Shown piece after piece: positions 50,496 through 61,284 of a stretch of DNA of 64,000 bases; positions within the stretch are counted from its first letter, which is position 1; each line of letters opens with the position of its first letter. The position numbers and the translations under genes were made by a program. The stretch covers positions 13,594,062-13,658,061 of the forward strand of contig NC_050738.1 of assembly GCF_014529535.1 (NCBI RefSeq), written 5' to 3'. The notes beneath the pieces were generated by a model that was given only the letters and a program-made list of their open reading frames with translations, was not told where the DNA came from and did no database searches. This stretch comes from Bradysia coprophila. Taxonomy: Eukaryota > Arthropoda > Insecta > Diptera > Sciaridae.

Positions 50496-53400
50496 ATGAT
50501 TTTCTTCTTCTGGTTCACCGTTGTCTGTGTCTTATTTAATTGTGCTGTGTCGGCTATTCCAAAACCAGACGAGAAACGTGTGCTGGACAACGATCACCTG
50601 TCACATGCCAAGCATTATGATAATGAAGAACACAACAAACAATACGATCACGAAGCATTCCTCGGCGAAGATGAAGCAAAAACATTCGATGAACTGACAC
50701 CAGAAGAGAGCCGCAGACGATTGGGGTAATTTGATTTTAGTTTTAATTTGGTTAGGTTTAATTTGGTACGGTGAGGAGAGTGGCACACAGTTAATAGGTT
50801 TTTTTTGAATATATTTTGAAAATTTTCTTGTAATTCGGTTAAAAACACTTCACTGGAAGGGTCGATTTATTGTGAACATCTGGGTCGTAAATGTGACGTT
50901 TGAGTCCTCTTCTATTAAACAATATGATCAATGAAAAAGGTGTCCTGACTACAAGTAAAAGTATATACTCAACCAAGGTCTGACCCGACTGACCTTAAAA
51001 AATGCTGAAAACGGCACGACCATTCTTCACATATGAGAACTAATTGTAGCGATTGCTGTAAATCAACACAGAAATCACAACATTTTGAACCGTCTGAACC
51101 GATTGCGGTTCTTTATTTCGCCTAAGATGATTAATCTTGTTGTTGAAACTAAATGCTGTACCCACACATCATTGCTGTAGCCTACACGTCTAAATGCAAT
51201 AAAAGTGCACGCACTTTGTTGTTCTACATAAATATTTGGAATGCAATTTCATTCTTTCCAATGTGAAAATATTAAATTTCAAATTTCCGCCTCGCATGAG
51301 GTCATATTCTCATAATTTTTATTATTATTTTCTTGTCTTAGTTATTACGACAGACGCTCTTAAACGCATTCCTTTTTATTTTAGCATAATTGTCGACAAA
51401 ATTGACGAGAATAAAGACTCGTTGATCAATTTGTCCGAGCTGAAGAATTGGATCCAATTTACCCAGCGACGCTATTTAGAAGAAGATGTCGATCGGCAAT
51501 GGAGACAGCATAATGTAAATAATTCGGACCAGGTTCATTGGGAGGTGAGTAACGTTTTTACGGTGAATTGTTAGTTGTGAAGGTCTCCTTGAAATGCTTC
51601 GGACTCGAGTAGACAAATTTTTTTGATTAACCGCAGATCATCAAAATACTTCCTTAGCAGTTAGCAATGGCATGTTTCTTTTGAGTCAGAATTTTTGACT
51701 AAACGAAAACGTTTTGGCTACATGTCTCGCTCAGGTCCTCTTTTAGGATTTTGATTCTCGAATTCTCCCAAAAGTTTCCTAAATTTTGGTTTCTGTTAAG
51801 TCTGATCATATTCCATCCCATAATAATCGGCTCAAAGACGGCATCGGGGAATCTGGTACGCGCGATCATAGTATGCGTCCTTTTACTGCATGTAACGAAT
51901 AGTCATGACTGTGCCAGATTCGCTCCTTAGAGGTGAACTTCGCACACCATCAATTTGTATGGTGTGTCAAACGAGGTGGGGTCATCAAAAACAGATTGAA
52001 AGATAGCAAAAACGACGTAGCCGATCAGAGAAAAAGACAAAAAATAGTATTTTACATGACTATAAAACGATGAAAAGAAGAGTTTTCGTGTGAATTCTGT
52101 TGATCCGAGGCGAAGCCGAGTTCTGTAATGGATTTTACATGCGGAGAGCGTCGAAAGAAGTGCTTGAAACATGAAAAGTACGGTTTTAGACGCATGTAGC
52201 ATGTAAAACTATTGAAATTTGAGGAATTTTTACAAATAAAATTTCCCAAAAAAATTCCCTGGTCTCGCTAGACATCCAGCAAAGACCTGCCGGATAAATT
52301 GGAACGTTAACCTGGCTCTTTGGGAATGGGAAACCTATTTCTATTTCCTCTCTTTGAAACATCGCCTAGCGTTTGAAGCATCATTAGCTTCATCATACAT
52401 TTTGATAAGATAAAACCAGCCAGACCTCGTTGTTTGTTTTTGCAGTCGATGACGATACTGTATGTCTTGCTGCCTTTAGAAGGCTTAAGATGTGTACTTG
52501 CATTACCACCAGTTAATCACAAATTAATTTAAGCTCTGTCGCATACGAATTTGTTTGCCCTAATTGTTTCTCGTTAATTGATTGATAGGTATGCAAGTTG
52601 ATATGAATGGAGGAAAAAGTTGTACAAAACACGAGTTAAACTCAGGCCAAATTATCGATAAATTCTTTTACCAGATTTGTTGAAATCTACTAAAATTTAC
52701 CTAGATTTACTAAATACTGATTTTACAAAAAATCAAATTCGGCGACATTTCGGCAATTTTCAGGAAATTTCGATTTTCGATTCAATTACCGAATTTGCTG
52801 ACATGTTCTAAACTATGTCCTGGTTAAACACTGTCTACTTCCTTAGAACAAATCCTAGCTCGGTTGTGCTCGATTTTTGTACTCTGAATAACCAAGATTC
52901 CTGCTTATAAAGCACTGAAGTAAGCGAGATCTACTTGTTTTAAGGGACTTGAATCAAAGAACTGAAACAATTTCACATTGGGCGAGATAGATCGGTATAT
53001 ATGCATTGCCAATACTGATTTATCTAGACGTACGTCAAAAATGTATCGAGGTGTCATTTTTTTCGTTATTCTCCTTCGTGCTATAAGACTTCTTGTAACC
53101 TACTATTCGTAATCAAATTCTGAGTCCAGTTAGTTACCTTATGTTTCTATTTTCTTTGAATTATGCTGCATACGCAACTTAGCCATAGAGGCGTTAATTT
53201 TGCACAGCGGGAGTCAAAGAAACTCGTTGTTCTTCATCTCCAACGTCCAAATTTAACACCTCTGTATTGTACGAACAAGTTGCATATATGCAAAAACAAC
53301 AAATATATTTCAATAAAATTTACTGGCTGGACGAACTCTATTTGCTAGTTCAATATTATTCACGTTACCATTCTAAGTATTCTAACTCAGCTCATTAGCT

Positions 53401-56400
53401 TCATTCAATCATTACACAGACATCGAATCTCGTGTTTGTCCTATGTGTTCATTTGTGAAGAGTAAACTGATAAGTAAAATGCTTCTTGATCTTGCTTGTT
53501 TCCCCTTTACGTATGACGACAGTAGATGTGTTTTTTTTGTACACATACTGAACCGTAATTTCTCATCATGGTAACTACATAGTTAGAGACTAACACAAAT
53601 GTATAGTTGCTCTCTGTAAATGTACGTACTAAATGACATGTCAGTTATTTTCACTTACAAAAAGATCTTCTGTTCGACAATCGAATCAACAAATGTTACG
53701 CAACGAAATCTCTTAAATTATTAGAAAATCGTTCAGAATCCGAAAACGTTTTTCATGTGTGCGAGAAACGTCAATCACCAGTTTTGATTTAAATGTTTCG
53801 ATCCAAGATAAGAACTGCACGACATTACTGTTATATATTCGAACACACACCGTTCAACGAAATTATGTAATGATTTCGATTTTTTTTTTATTAAAAATTA
53901 TCCAAATTCTTTTCTTGAGAAAAAACTACACGGTAATTTTAGGGCACTACAATTTGTACAAATTTTAATCAGCACTCCAGCTAAAGAATATTCTGCACGT
54001 TTCGAAGAGTATCATACAGCAATATCATTCAAACAAATTCGTTCAATTCACAGACTTTTCGTAATGTTGTTGAATAATCTGAAGAAGAAAAAATTTCGTC
54101 ATTTCAATTAGCACAAAGTCAACAACCGATTTTTAATACCTTCGACCCCACCAAGATTCCAAATCAAAAGCACCAAAATCTTTCAACACCGGACTTGGGG
54201 GCGCGTCATGATAAACAATGCGTTTTGCAGGTACCGACTGTATTGCATCATCTGATTGCTCGTATGTGTTGGTCGGTTGATTCGATGCAGATATTATGTT
54301 CCATGAATCTCGAATGTACTCGACCAGTTCTTGGTGCTGCGGACTGGATGTTTCACTGTCTAATTTTTGTTCTTTGGTGTGGTGATGGTATGCTTTGCGC
54401 GGCTGCTGGAAAACTGGTCTTGGAACGTTTATTTCATTATCACAGTTCTCCGAACACTTTCTACTTATTTCGCGAATCGTTTCGATTTTTTCAAAGTTTT
54501 GCGATATTCCACCTCTCGATTTGGCCACCAACTTGCTGGGACACTTGTTTATTGTGTACATACTATTATCGTTGCGAATCGATCGACAAAATAATATTTT
54601 TTGATCAATCTAAATGACCACAAAATTTCCCTATTCACTTCTGTGTACACTTTCATAAACAAAAATCTTTATTCTTTTGGCAATGAAAAAGGATAAACAG
54701 CCGATGTGAATTGTATACCGAACGCACCATGACAGTCGGTCGTTCAATTCAGTCTACTACGTCTTTCTCTCCTACAGAGTTATTTTTAAAAGACTCACGC
54801 TACTGTAAGAGCATATCAACCGTATGGTTAACACTCAACTGTCTATTCGGCGGGCACGTTACGTATCTAATCTATACGTAGAGATTATACCAACAATATG
54901 TTTGCTAATGTGTGCTATTTCGTGATAAAACATTCCATCGAATATTTTGAATATTTACACGGCCAACACATGTGTACCTAAAACATCATTTAATCGAATA
55001 TAAAAAGGTCTCATTTGAATTATTTAAATGGAATTTGAATATATAGCAGCAGCAACAACAAAAAAATTGATCTCAGACTGATTATAAAACCATTTGCTTG
55101 TATTTATGATGGCAAGAGTTTTTTTTGTACACGAAATGATATTTTAGAAGAATTTGGTTGGTATGGAGAATAAAACTGCTCGTGTTGCGCAGAATCTACA
55201 TGTTATTGCATCAGCAAGGGGAAATGAAGAAATGTGCTAAACGTAATGGGAATGCTCAGTTTCTCCTTAATCAGTGCATTGATAGTAAATAAGGTCAATG
55301 GAAGGAGAAAATAATTGTCTCGTATATAAAGATGCGAACGAAAGTTACAAAGTCTGATTTTTGAATTAAAGAAAAAATGTTTTTTCATGCTTCGGGCCCG
55401 AAAATGAGGGCAATTTTTCGAATTTTCTCGGGTTTCCGGCCCTCTGCATGAAAACTCACATGTGCACCTGTTTGGGACGGTTGATTTAAGGCACTTTCGC
55501 TTGTAGACCTCCCTTCGTTCGGCCTACAATCCGCGAAATTGCCTTAAATCAATCGTCCAAAACAGGTACACAAATGACTATTGAGACCGTCCAGACGAGC
55601 GTATAACAATGGGTGATCTGTTGAATGTTCTTCACACTAAACTGTAAACCGTTGTCGTTCACAATTTAAAGGTCTTACGCGCGCGTTAAGTGATCTGATT
55701 AGAAAATATTCAAGAGATGACAACTCAGATCTCAAACTTCACGGTTCATGGACGTCCTTCTTTTTTGCCTGATATTCTCATCAACTTGCCTTTTCCGTAG
55801 GATTCATACAAACCGCAAGTGTTGAGTCAAGGCAGATGCCTTGGTTGAGTAGATATAATTTCTTTCTTTTCAACCAACTTTAATCCTTTGATTTGTTAAT
55901 ATTGATGTGAAATGTCTTAAATAACGGAGACGATGTCCCGTGACCATATTTCTCAACTGTCTCCACTGTCTGTTCATTCTAATAACTATGAAGGCTTAAA
56001 TTTCTGTTTGACCCCTTTGAACCGATATCAACTATATTCAATTTGTTCTTAAAATGTTTGTCAAATGTGTCGTTAGCGACCTGGTGGTCTTAAATAGGAA
56101 TTATTATTAAGGTAACGAAAAATATGCTTGATCGGTTAAATATGATTCAGCCCTGAAGTAGGTATGAAAGATAATTTATTCATAAAGTCATATGGATGCC
56201 CACCCATTTTTAGGACACCATTATTATTTTGGTACGAGTAATGAGAAAATGAATTTTTTCTAGGACTTGTCAGTCGTGGGTTTTTCCAACCGGGGCGAAG
56301 TCGAGTAAAGAGCTTACGACGACGTTTTTTTTTGTCGTAAAGATCATAACGAGACGAAACACTCATTCCGGCCGTATTCTTCTATAAGGCCCAAAAAGTT

Positions 56401-57382
56401 ACTTTGCTCAATTCAATGACGAAAAGTAAAACTTACGTCGCCTTTTTTTGAGAAAAACGCTATGTGAATCGTCACAAGCATTTATCACCGAGTTACATTA
56501 CGTTTTTCAAAAAAAAGCTAACGAAAGTTCACACCCCGTCGCTTAGTTGAGCATGGCTAAAAAGTCTTGCGAGTGTTCTCCGACGTTTAGTGTTCTCCCT
56601 TCCAAATTGACATAAAAATGGTCCCAAATTTTTCAAAAATTTGCAAAATCCAAAAAGATTCTCCCAGCGTTGCTAGGCGGCAACGTAAGATTTCTGATCT
56701 ATTAATAGAATGTTTACGAATCATAACTGAAGCATTCCCAGTGAACCAAGCCGAAATGCCAACAATAATGTTCTGTCCCTTTCTTGTACATTTTCAGAGT
56801 TACCGCAAATCAGTATATGGATTTATGGACGAAATGGATCCAAAAGATTTGGATAAGGAAGGTGACACATTTTCGTACAAAGCGATGCTAACACGGGACA
56901 GACGTCGCTGGAGTGTTGCTGACCGCGATGGTGATGATAATTTAACCAAGAAAGAATTCGCCGAATTTCTTCATCCGGAAGACAATCCTCGCATGCGTGA
57001 TATCGTTGTGGCCGAAACGATCGAAGACATTGACAAAGACAACGATGGTAAACTGTCAGTGGATGAATACATTGGTGATATGTTCCGCGGTAGTGAGGAT
57101 GGTGAAGAGGAACCGGATTGGGTGAAAAATGAACGTGAAACGTTTTTGAATTTTAGAGATAAAGATAAGGATGGATTCATGAATATGGAAGAAGTCAAAG
57201 ACTGGATCATCCCTCCAGACTTTGATCATGCTGAAGCTGAAGCTCGTCATTTAATTTATGAGGCCGATTCCAATACTGATGAAATGTTGACAAAGGACGA
57301 GATAATGGACAAATACGATTTGTTTGTTGGCTCGCAGGCAACGGACTTTGGAGAAGCCCTAAATCGACATGATGAATTTTAG
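50496..57382 (+). CDS. Calumenin/reticulocalbin-type ER calcium-binding protein (CREC family)
   Basis: Multi-EF-hand protein of the secretory pathway lumen, acting in calcium handling and folding; the fly homolog is known as Scf. Three exons: 50496-50725, 51385-51544 and 56798-57382, in phase, giving 324 residues. A signal peptide ([20 protein letters not shown]) and the C-terminal ER-retrieval signal HDEF frame the protein. EF-hand loops are visible: [48 protein letters not shown] and [12 protein letters not shown]. The loop expected between the first and second of these (NNSDQVHWE) has His in place of the first Asp and is probably weak. Family blocks [19 protein letters not shown] and [10 protein letters not shown] are present. 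Intron 2 is 5.25 kb and hosts the MCRIP-type gene on the other strand. A polyadenylation signal is at 57698-57703. Confidence 0.95.
52047..52209. mobile_element. MITE with TA target, relative of 7244-7453
   Basis: Ends are GTATTTTACATG and CATGTAAAAC, with TA on both flanks. It shares GATCCGAGGCGAAGCCGAG, GCGTCGAAAGAAGTGCTT and CATGAAAAGTACGGTTTT with the copy at 7.3 kb but lacks about 50 bp of its middle. Non-coding. Confidence 0.65.
54133..54561 (-). CDS. MCRIP1/2-type protein (MAPK-regulated corepressor-interacting protein)
   Basis: Intact single-exon gene of 142 residues nested in the calumenin intron on the opposite strand. It resembles vertebrate MCRIP2 (FAM195A) at both ends: [14 protein letters not shown] at the start, and [20 protein letters not shown] followed by LESWWG at the end. 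A middle block ([15 protein letters not shown]) matches the HEENVRFVxEAWQxV motif of that family. Vertebrate MCRIPs bind the corepressor CtBP, are ERK-regulated, and associate with the RNA helicase DDX6 and stress granules; transfer of these roles here is inference. The segment between (about residues 20-70) is low complexity. The start is the first ATG and matches the family N-terminus. A possible polyadenylation signal (AATAAA on this strand) is at 53887-53892. Confidence 0.85.
   Translation of the reverse strand: MYTINKCPSKLVAKSRGGISQNFEKIETIREISRKCSENCDNEINVPRPVFQQPRKAYHHHTKEQKLDSETSSPQHQELVEYIRDSWNIISASNQPTNTYEQSDDAIQSVPAKRIVYHDAPPSPVLKDFGAFDLESWWGRRY
55461..55572. mobile_element. 112-bp hairpin MITE
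   Basis: The left arm TGTGCACCTGTTTGGGACGG and its continuation TTGATTTAAGGCA pair with the inverse at the right (TGCCTTAAATCAATCGTCC, then AAAACAGGTACACA) with few mismatches. No clear TSD. Non-coding, inside the calumenin intron. Confidence 0.6.
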
Positions 57383-58942
57383 GGTGGCTAATTGGCCGTG
57401 AACAAACTAACATTCTAAAGAATCTCTATTGCTTCGAACAAACAATCAATTTAGATGTTTTTTGCATTTTACAAATCTCGTTTAGTTATACGTTAAGCTA
57501 ATGTCGTTTGCGTGTCTTTTTTTTAAAGAAAATTCGATTAACCTAGTTTAATTACACTAAAAAGCGAATTTTTCCTGTTAATTTATTGGTTTCGATTCGA
57601 CAGCGAATACTCAAAATTTCAAAAAATATTTTTTACATTTTGTGCCAAAGTACTATATTTAAGGAAACTACTGAGATGTCGTAAAGATTTATATTTTAAT
57701 AAAATTGTTTAATTCAATTTGTGCACCAGCTTTTCTATTTATTGAGACTCCGACGCTTACTGGCTGATCAACAGAAAGATACAAAAACGAAGACCGAATC
57801 AATTTTATAAACCCTGTCCATTGTACAGAGATTAGTTTTGACTAAAGGAGCTGTAATTGAGGCAATTTCATGAACGAGATTCAAAGTCACTTTTTCTTTA
57901 AATACTGGGATTATGTGTGTTTGGATTATAGTTTCTTTCGGGAACTTATTGCAGACGGGGATGCCTATATTTTTCAAAGCCTTATGTCCACTAATATTTA
58001 TTAGAGTGAGAAAGGAACTCCAGCAGAAATGCGCCTGTTAATAAGTTGATTCCTGATCTGAAGGTATTTTGTGCGAGAAAAAACAAGACTTGAAGAATTA
58101 ATTACAAGGTGATTTCGATTCCAGGGATGTTCAGGTCGTATTAAGAGTATTAGGGCGTACTTCGAGATTTTTTCAGAATTATTTAGAATTTTTTCAGAAT
58201 TAAAATTCCCTAAAATGATCTCTAATCAGAAGTTGCAAAGTTCTGTTTTCATGTTTGTTTCATAGTTCTATTTCTGCTTGAATCTTCAACAATACCATTT
58301 TCTGTTCAGTTTTTATTGCATAGACCAGGAGCATACAAGTTTAAGTAATTATTTCAGACGCATCATGAACAGATTCACTATTAACGTTAGAAATTCGCAA
58401 CGGACTAAATGCAACAGTCGAACTTACCCACAGCGCTAGGCTAAAAGCTGAAATTTGAACGTTAGAAGAAGAATATCAAAAGGGCCAGATTCGTTGTCAA
58501 AGTCAAAACAGAAACGCGTTAACGATAACAAAATTTGAACAATTCGTCCAAGTCAAGTTTTCCCTAAAGTGACCCAAAGACACCGTTTCGTCCCGCTAAT
58601 TTCAAAAAATTCAAAGTTCAGCTTTATGATTCCCGTGATTGTAAAGTGAAAAACAAACATATTGGAGGATCTCATCAGGCACGACAACGTGTGAAACTTT
58701 TTGAAACTATGTGCGATCATAAGTTTTGTACTCTATTTACTATCCGATACAAAACACGTTTAGCCATCGGTGATGAAATTTCTTTTTCGTCAATGATTCG
58801 CTAAATGTGAACTTACTTCCTTCCTAACGCATAGAAAACCAAAATAGCGAAAATATTCTACCTTACTACGGAGGTAATAAGGCTCTTCTGCCCCTTAGGG
58901 AAGACCCTTAACCGTGCTCATAAGGCAAAACCCAATACAATA

Positions 58943-59050
58943 CACGGAAAATAATTTGTTATCTCGTATCATGAAGAGTAAAAGTACCTCGGACTGAAGC
59001 CATTGGATAATTTTCTCATCTGGATACGAGATAGCAAATTACTTCCCTTG
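58943..59050. mobile_element. 108-bp MITE with TA target
   Basis: The left end CACGGAAAATAATTTGTTAT pairs with the inverse right end CAAGGGAAGTAATTTGCTAT and on through CTCGTATC, with TA on both flanks. The left terminus resembles the 331-bp hairpin element at 30278-30608. Confidence 0.6.
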
Positions 59051-59153
59051 TAGCTAGTAATATCTTCAACTTTAACTATTCATTTTACGCCAATGACTTC
59101 ATGTTGACAAAACTTGGTTTTTCTACTATGTGTGACTGAAGTCACATGAGGGT

Positions 59154-59294
59154 CTATTCTTGATAACTTGAATTACCGAATTTGCCTGATTTACGATTAA
59201 ATTACCTGATTTACTGACAAAATTACTAAAAGGTAATTTCCGTAGTTTCATCGGTAAATCAGGTAAATTCAGTAATTCAAGTTATCAAGAATAG
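59154..59294. mobile_element. 141-bp near-perfect hairpin MITE
   Basis: The left arm CTATTCTTGATAACTTGAAT pairs almost perfectly with the inverse right arm over about 40 bp, continuing through TACCGAATTTGCCTGATTTA with a few mismatches. The inner part is made of TTACC/GGTAA words. Non-coding. Confidence 0.65.
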
Positions 59295-59831
59295 GCGCTG
59301 ATTTACACTTAAAAATAAAAAACAAAATTTATGGAACAAGGATTTTCCGTTCTGGCTATACCATTAGGTCCCATCGTGGCCTTATGATGTTATGACGGAC
59401 TGATAAGCGAACAGGCTTTTAGATTATTATTTTTAAGATTGCTGATAACGAGCTTCGCAGATATTACTCATCAAATTAAGCGATGGAGGAATGGAGTCTG
59501 CAATAGTCCATTTAAAAGTCAATTCTTTACAGATTTTTTTACTTTATTAATTTTTTAATCACAACGAATTAATAAGTGCTTTTGAATTTAAAATTACGTC
59601 CTCTGACTAATTGAAATGAATTGAACATTTTGTTCCGATCAATAATAATAAAAATATAACGAATTCATAGTACACATAGGTAAACATTACAAATTTAAAG
59701 TCAAGACATCCAAAAAATGGCGTTTATCAATAATCCTTTAAACTAAAAAAAATCGCTTTCATTATTACAAATGCAACATCAGTCGTTTTGTAAAAGGCTA
59801 GGTCATTCAATGACTGTTCGCAACACTCCTT

Positions 59832-61284
59832 CTATAATAAACCATCCAATATTTTAGGGCAATCACTGGTCTGAAGACGTGGCTCCAGCAAAAGTTCATT
59901 TCCGCTCATTGTAATTGGTACGTGAGCATGGTAAAAGATTAGGTCATCTGAAATGGTCAACATAAAAAGGAGTAAAAGAAAATAGAGAAATGCGTCGTCG
60001 AAACCACTTACTTAGACTTTTATGCGTTAGTTGATTAGCTCCCAGGAACTGGTATGTGCCACTAGAAGTATCCACCAGGTAATGCTTGCATCTGTCACCG
60101 TCTTTATACGAAATTGCGTAGCCCCAAATCTTTTCCGATACTCTAACTAGAAACGTTCCTCGTGGTTCGTCTGACAACAAGTCTTCTGCGTCTAATCTCG
60201 TCACCAATCCGTGAAACCACTGAAATGGTTTTCCGTCGTCGGAATTTATCCCACAACCTTTGGGGAACTCTTCGCCACGATACCATTTCAAGACAGCGTC
60301 TTGACTGGGAGGTTTCGAAATGTTTGAATCTAAGCTGGATGGTGGACTTGAGCTAACTAACGGTGAATTGTCATCGTTGGAAAATTCGTTCAATTGTTCA
60401 GTGGTCATAGATTTTCGATGCTCTTCTCTAGCACGTCGGGCAATTGCACGCATTTGGCATTCAGCTTCTTTTGATTTCTTTTCCTGTTCTTGCCAGAATT
60501 CTTCCTGCTTCCTTGCTGCTTCTTCGGCTTCCTTAACTGATTCCTGTTGCTTCTTCTGTATTCGTTTATAAATTTCATTTGTTTTCTCGTTAATAACACG
60601 CTTCTCCCATAGTGCAATCTTTGCGGAGACCTTTTGTGACGGCTTCTGCACTGAGTCTTTCAAATTCTCAACCTTATCTACGTTGTTGGTGCTGGATAGA
60701 TTGTAATTCGGTATTCGACTGCTATACATACTTTGTGTAAAACTGTTTATCTTAGGCGTTGTCTTGCTGCTTATGTTATTCGTTTTCAGTCTATCGCGCA
60801 ATTCGTCCACGGAACAGTAGATCTCCATATCGTCAATTTTCGGCGTGTCCAACTCCACATTGTCAATTTTATTTATCGAAGAATCCGAATCATAATCAAT
60901 AATTTCGGAAAAATCTGAAAACTCAGCGACATACGACCGTCGATACTCTTTCGTTTCAATTTCAGCCAATTCTCGAGCTTCTCGTTTCGCTTCGTCTGCC
61001 AGAATTTCTTCAATCGTCTTATCGTCCGGATGCTCTCCCATTACCCACACCCAAACTTCACCGTCATCGCCGGTACGAAATGATACGGATCGTTTGTCGT
61101 TCGTTTTGTTCAATTTATTTTGCTCAATTGTTTCTAAATTTTGTTCGTACTTCTGGTCCCACAGTCTCCATCGTCTGATCTGCTCTTCGCGCATTTTGCA
61201 AAACAACGTTTGCTTTTGTGTTTCGTCTAATCCGGCCAGAATTTCTGGATCGATGTACATTTCACGTAGTATTTGTTTCAACAT
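59832..61284 (-). CDS. SH2 domain-containing protein 4 (SH2D4A/B) homolog
   Basis: Cytoplasmic adaptor with a single C-terminal SH2 domain that binds phosphotyrosine. Two coding exons: 61284-60012 and 59947-59832 (phase 1), giving 462 residues, typical for the family. The start MLKQILREMYIDPEILAGL is the conserved SH2D4 N-terminus, followed by KMREEQIRRWRLW. The middle is charged, with an acidic stretch and a coiled-coil run (KKQQESVKEAEEAARKQEEF). The SH2 domain begins at WFHGL (about residue 356); its phosphotyrosine-binding Arg is Arg381 in FLVRVSE, and KHYLVD follows. The second exon supplies LIFYHAHVPIT and the tail. An acceptor (TTCCAG) directly upstream of the ATG shows a spliced 5' UTR. 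The frame continues upstream of Met1, but the family start supports 61284. Confidence 0.92.

Larger units (their letters stand above)
51545..56797 (+). other. Large intron of the calumenin gene
   Basis: Holds a nested opposite-strand gene (54133-54561) and two MITEs (52047-52209 and 55461-55572). A segment around 56240-56350 has weak GGGGCGAAGTCGAG-type similarity to the MITE near 7.3 kb. The remainder is AT-rich and without features. Confidence 0.6.
57383..59831. other. Convergent intergenic stretch (calumenin / SH2D4)
   Basis: Contains the calumenin 3' UTR (to about 57720), a diverged repeat at 58384-58446 shared with 19161-19224, two MITEs (58943-59050 and 59154-59294), and a possible SH2D4 polyadenylation signal (AATAAA on the minus strand, 59543-59548). 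No additional gene seen. Confidence 0.5.
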
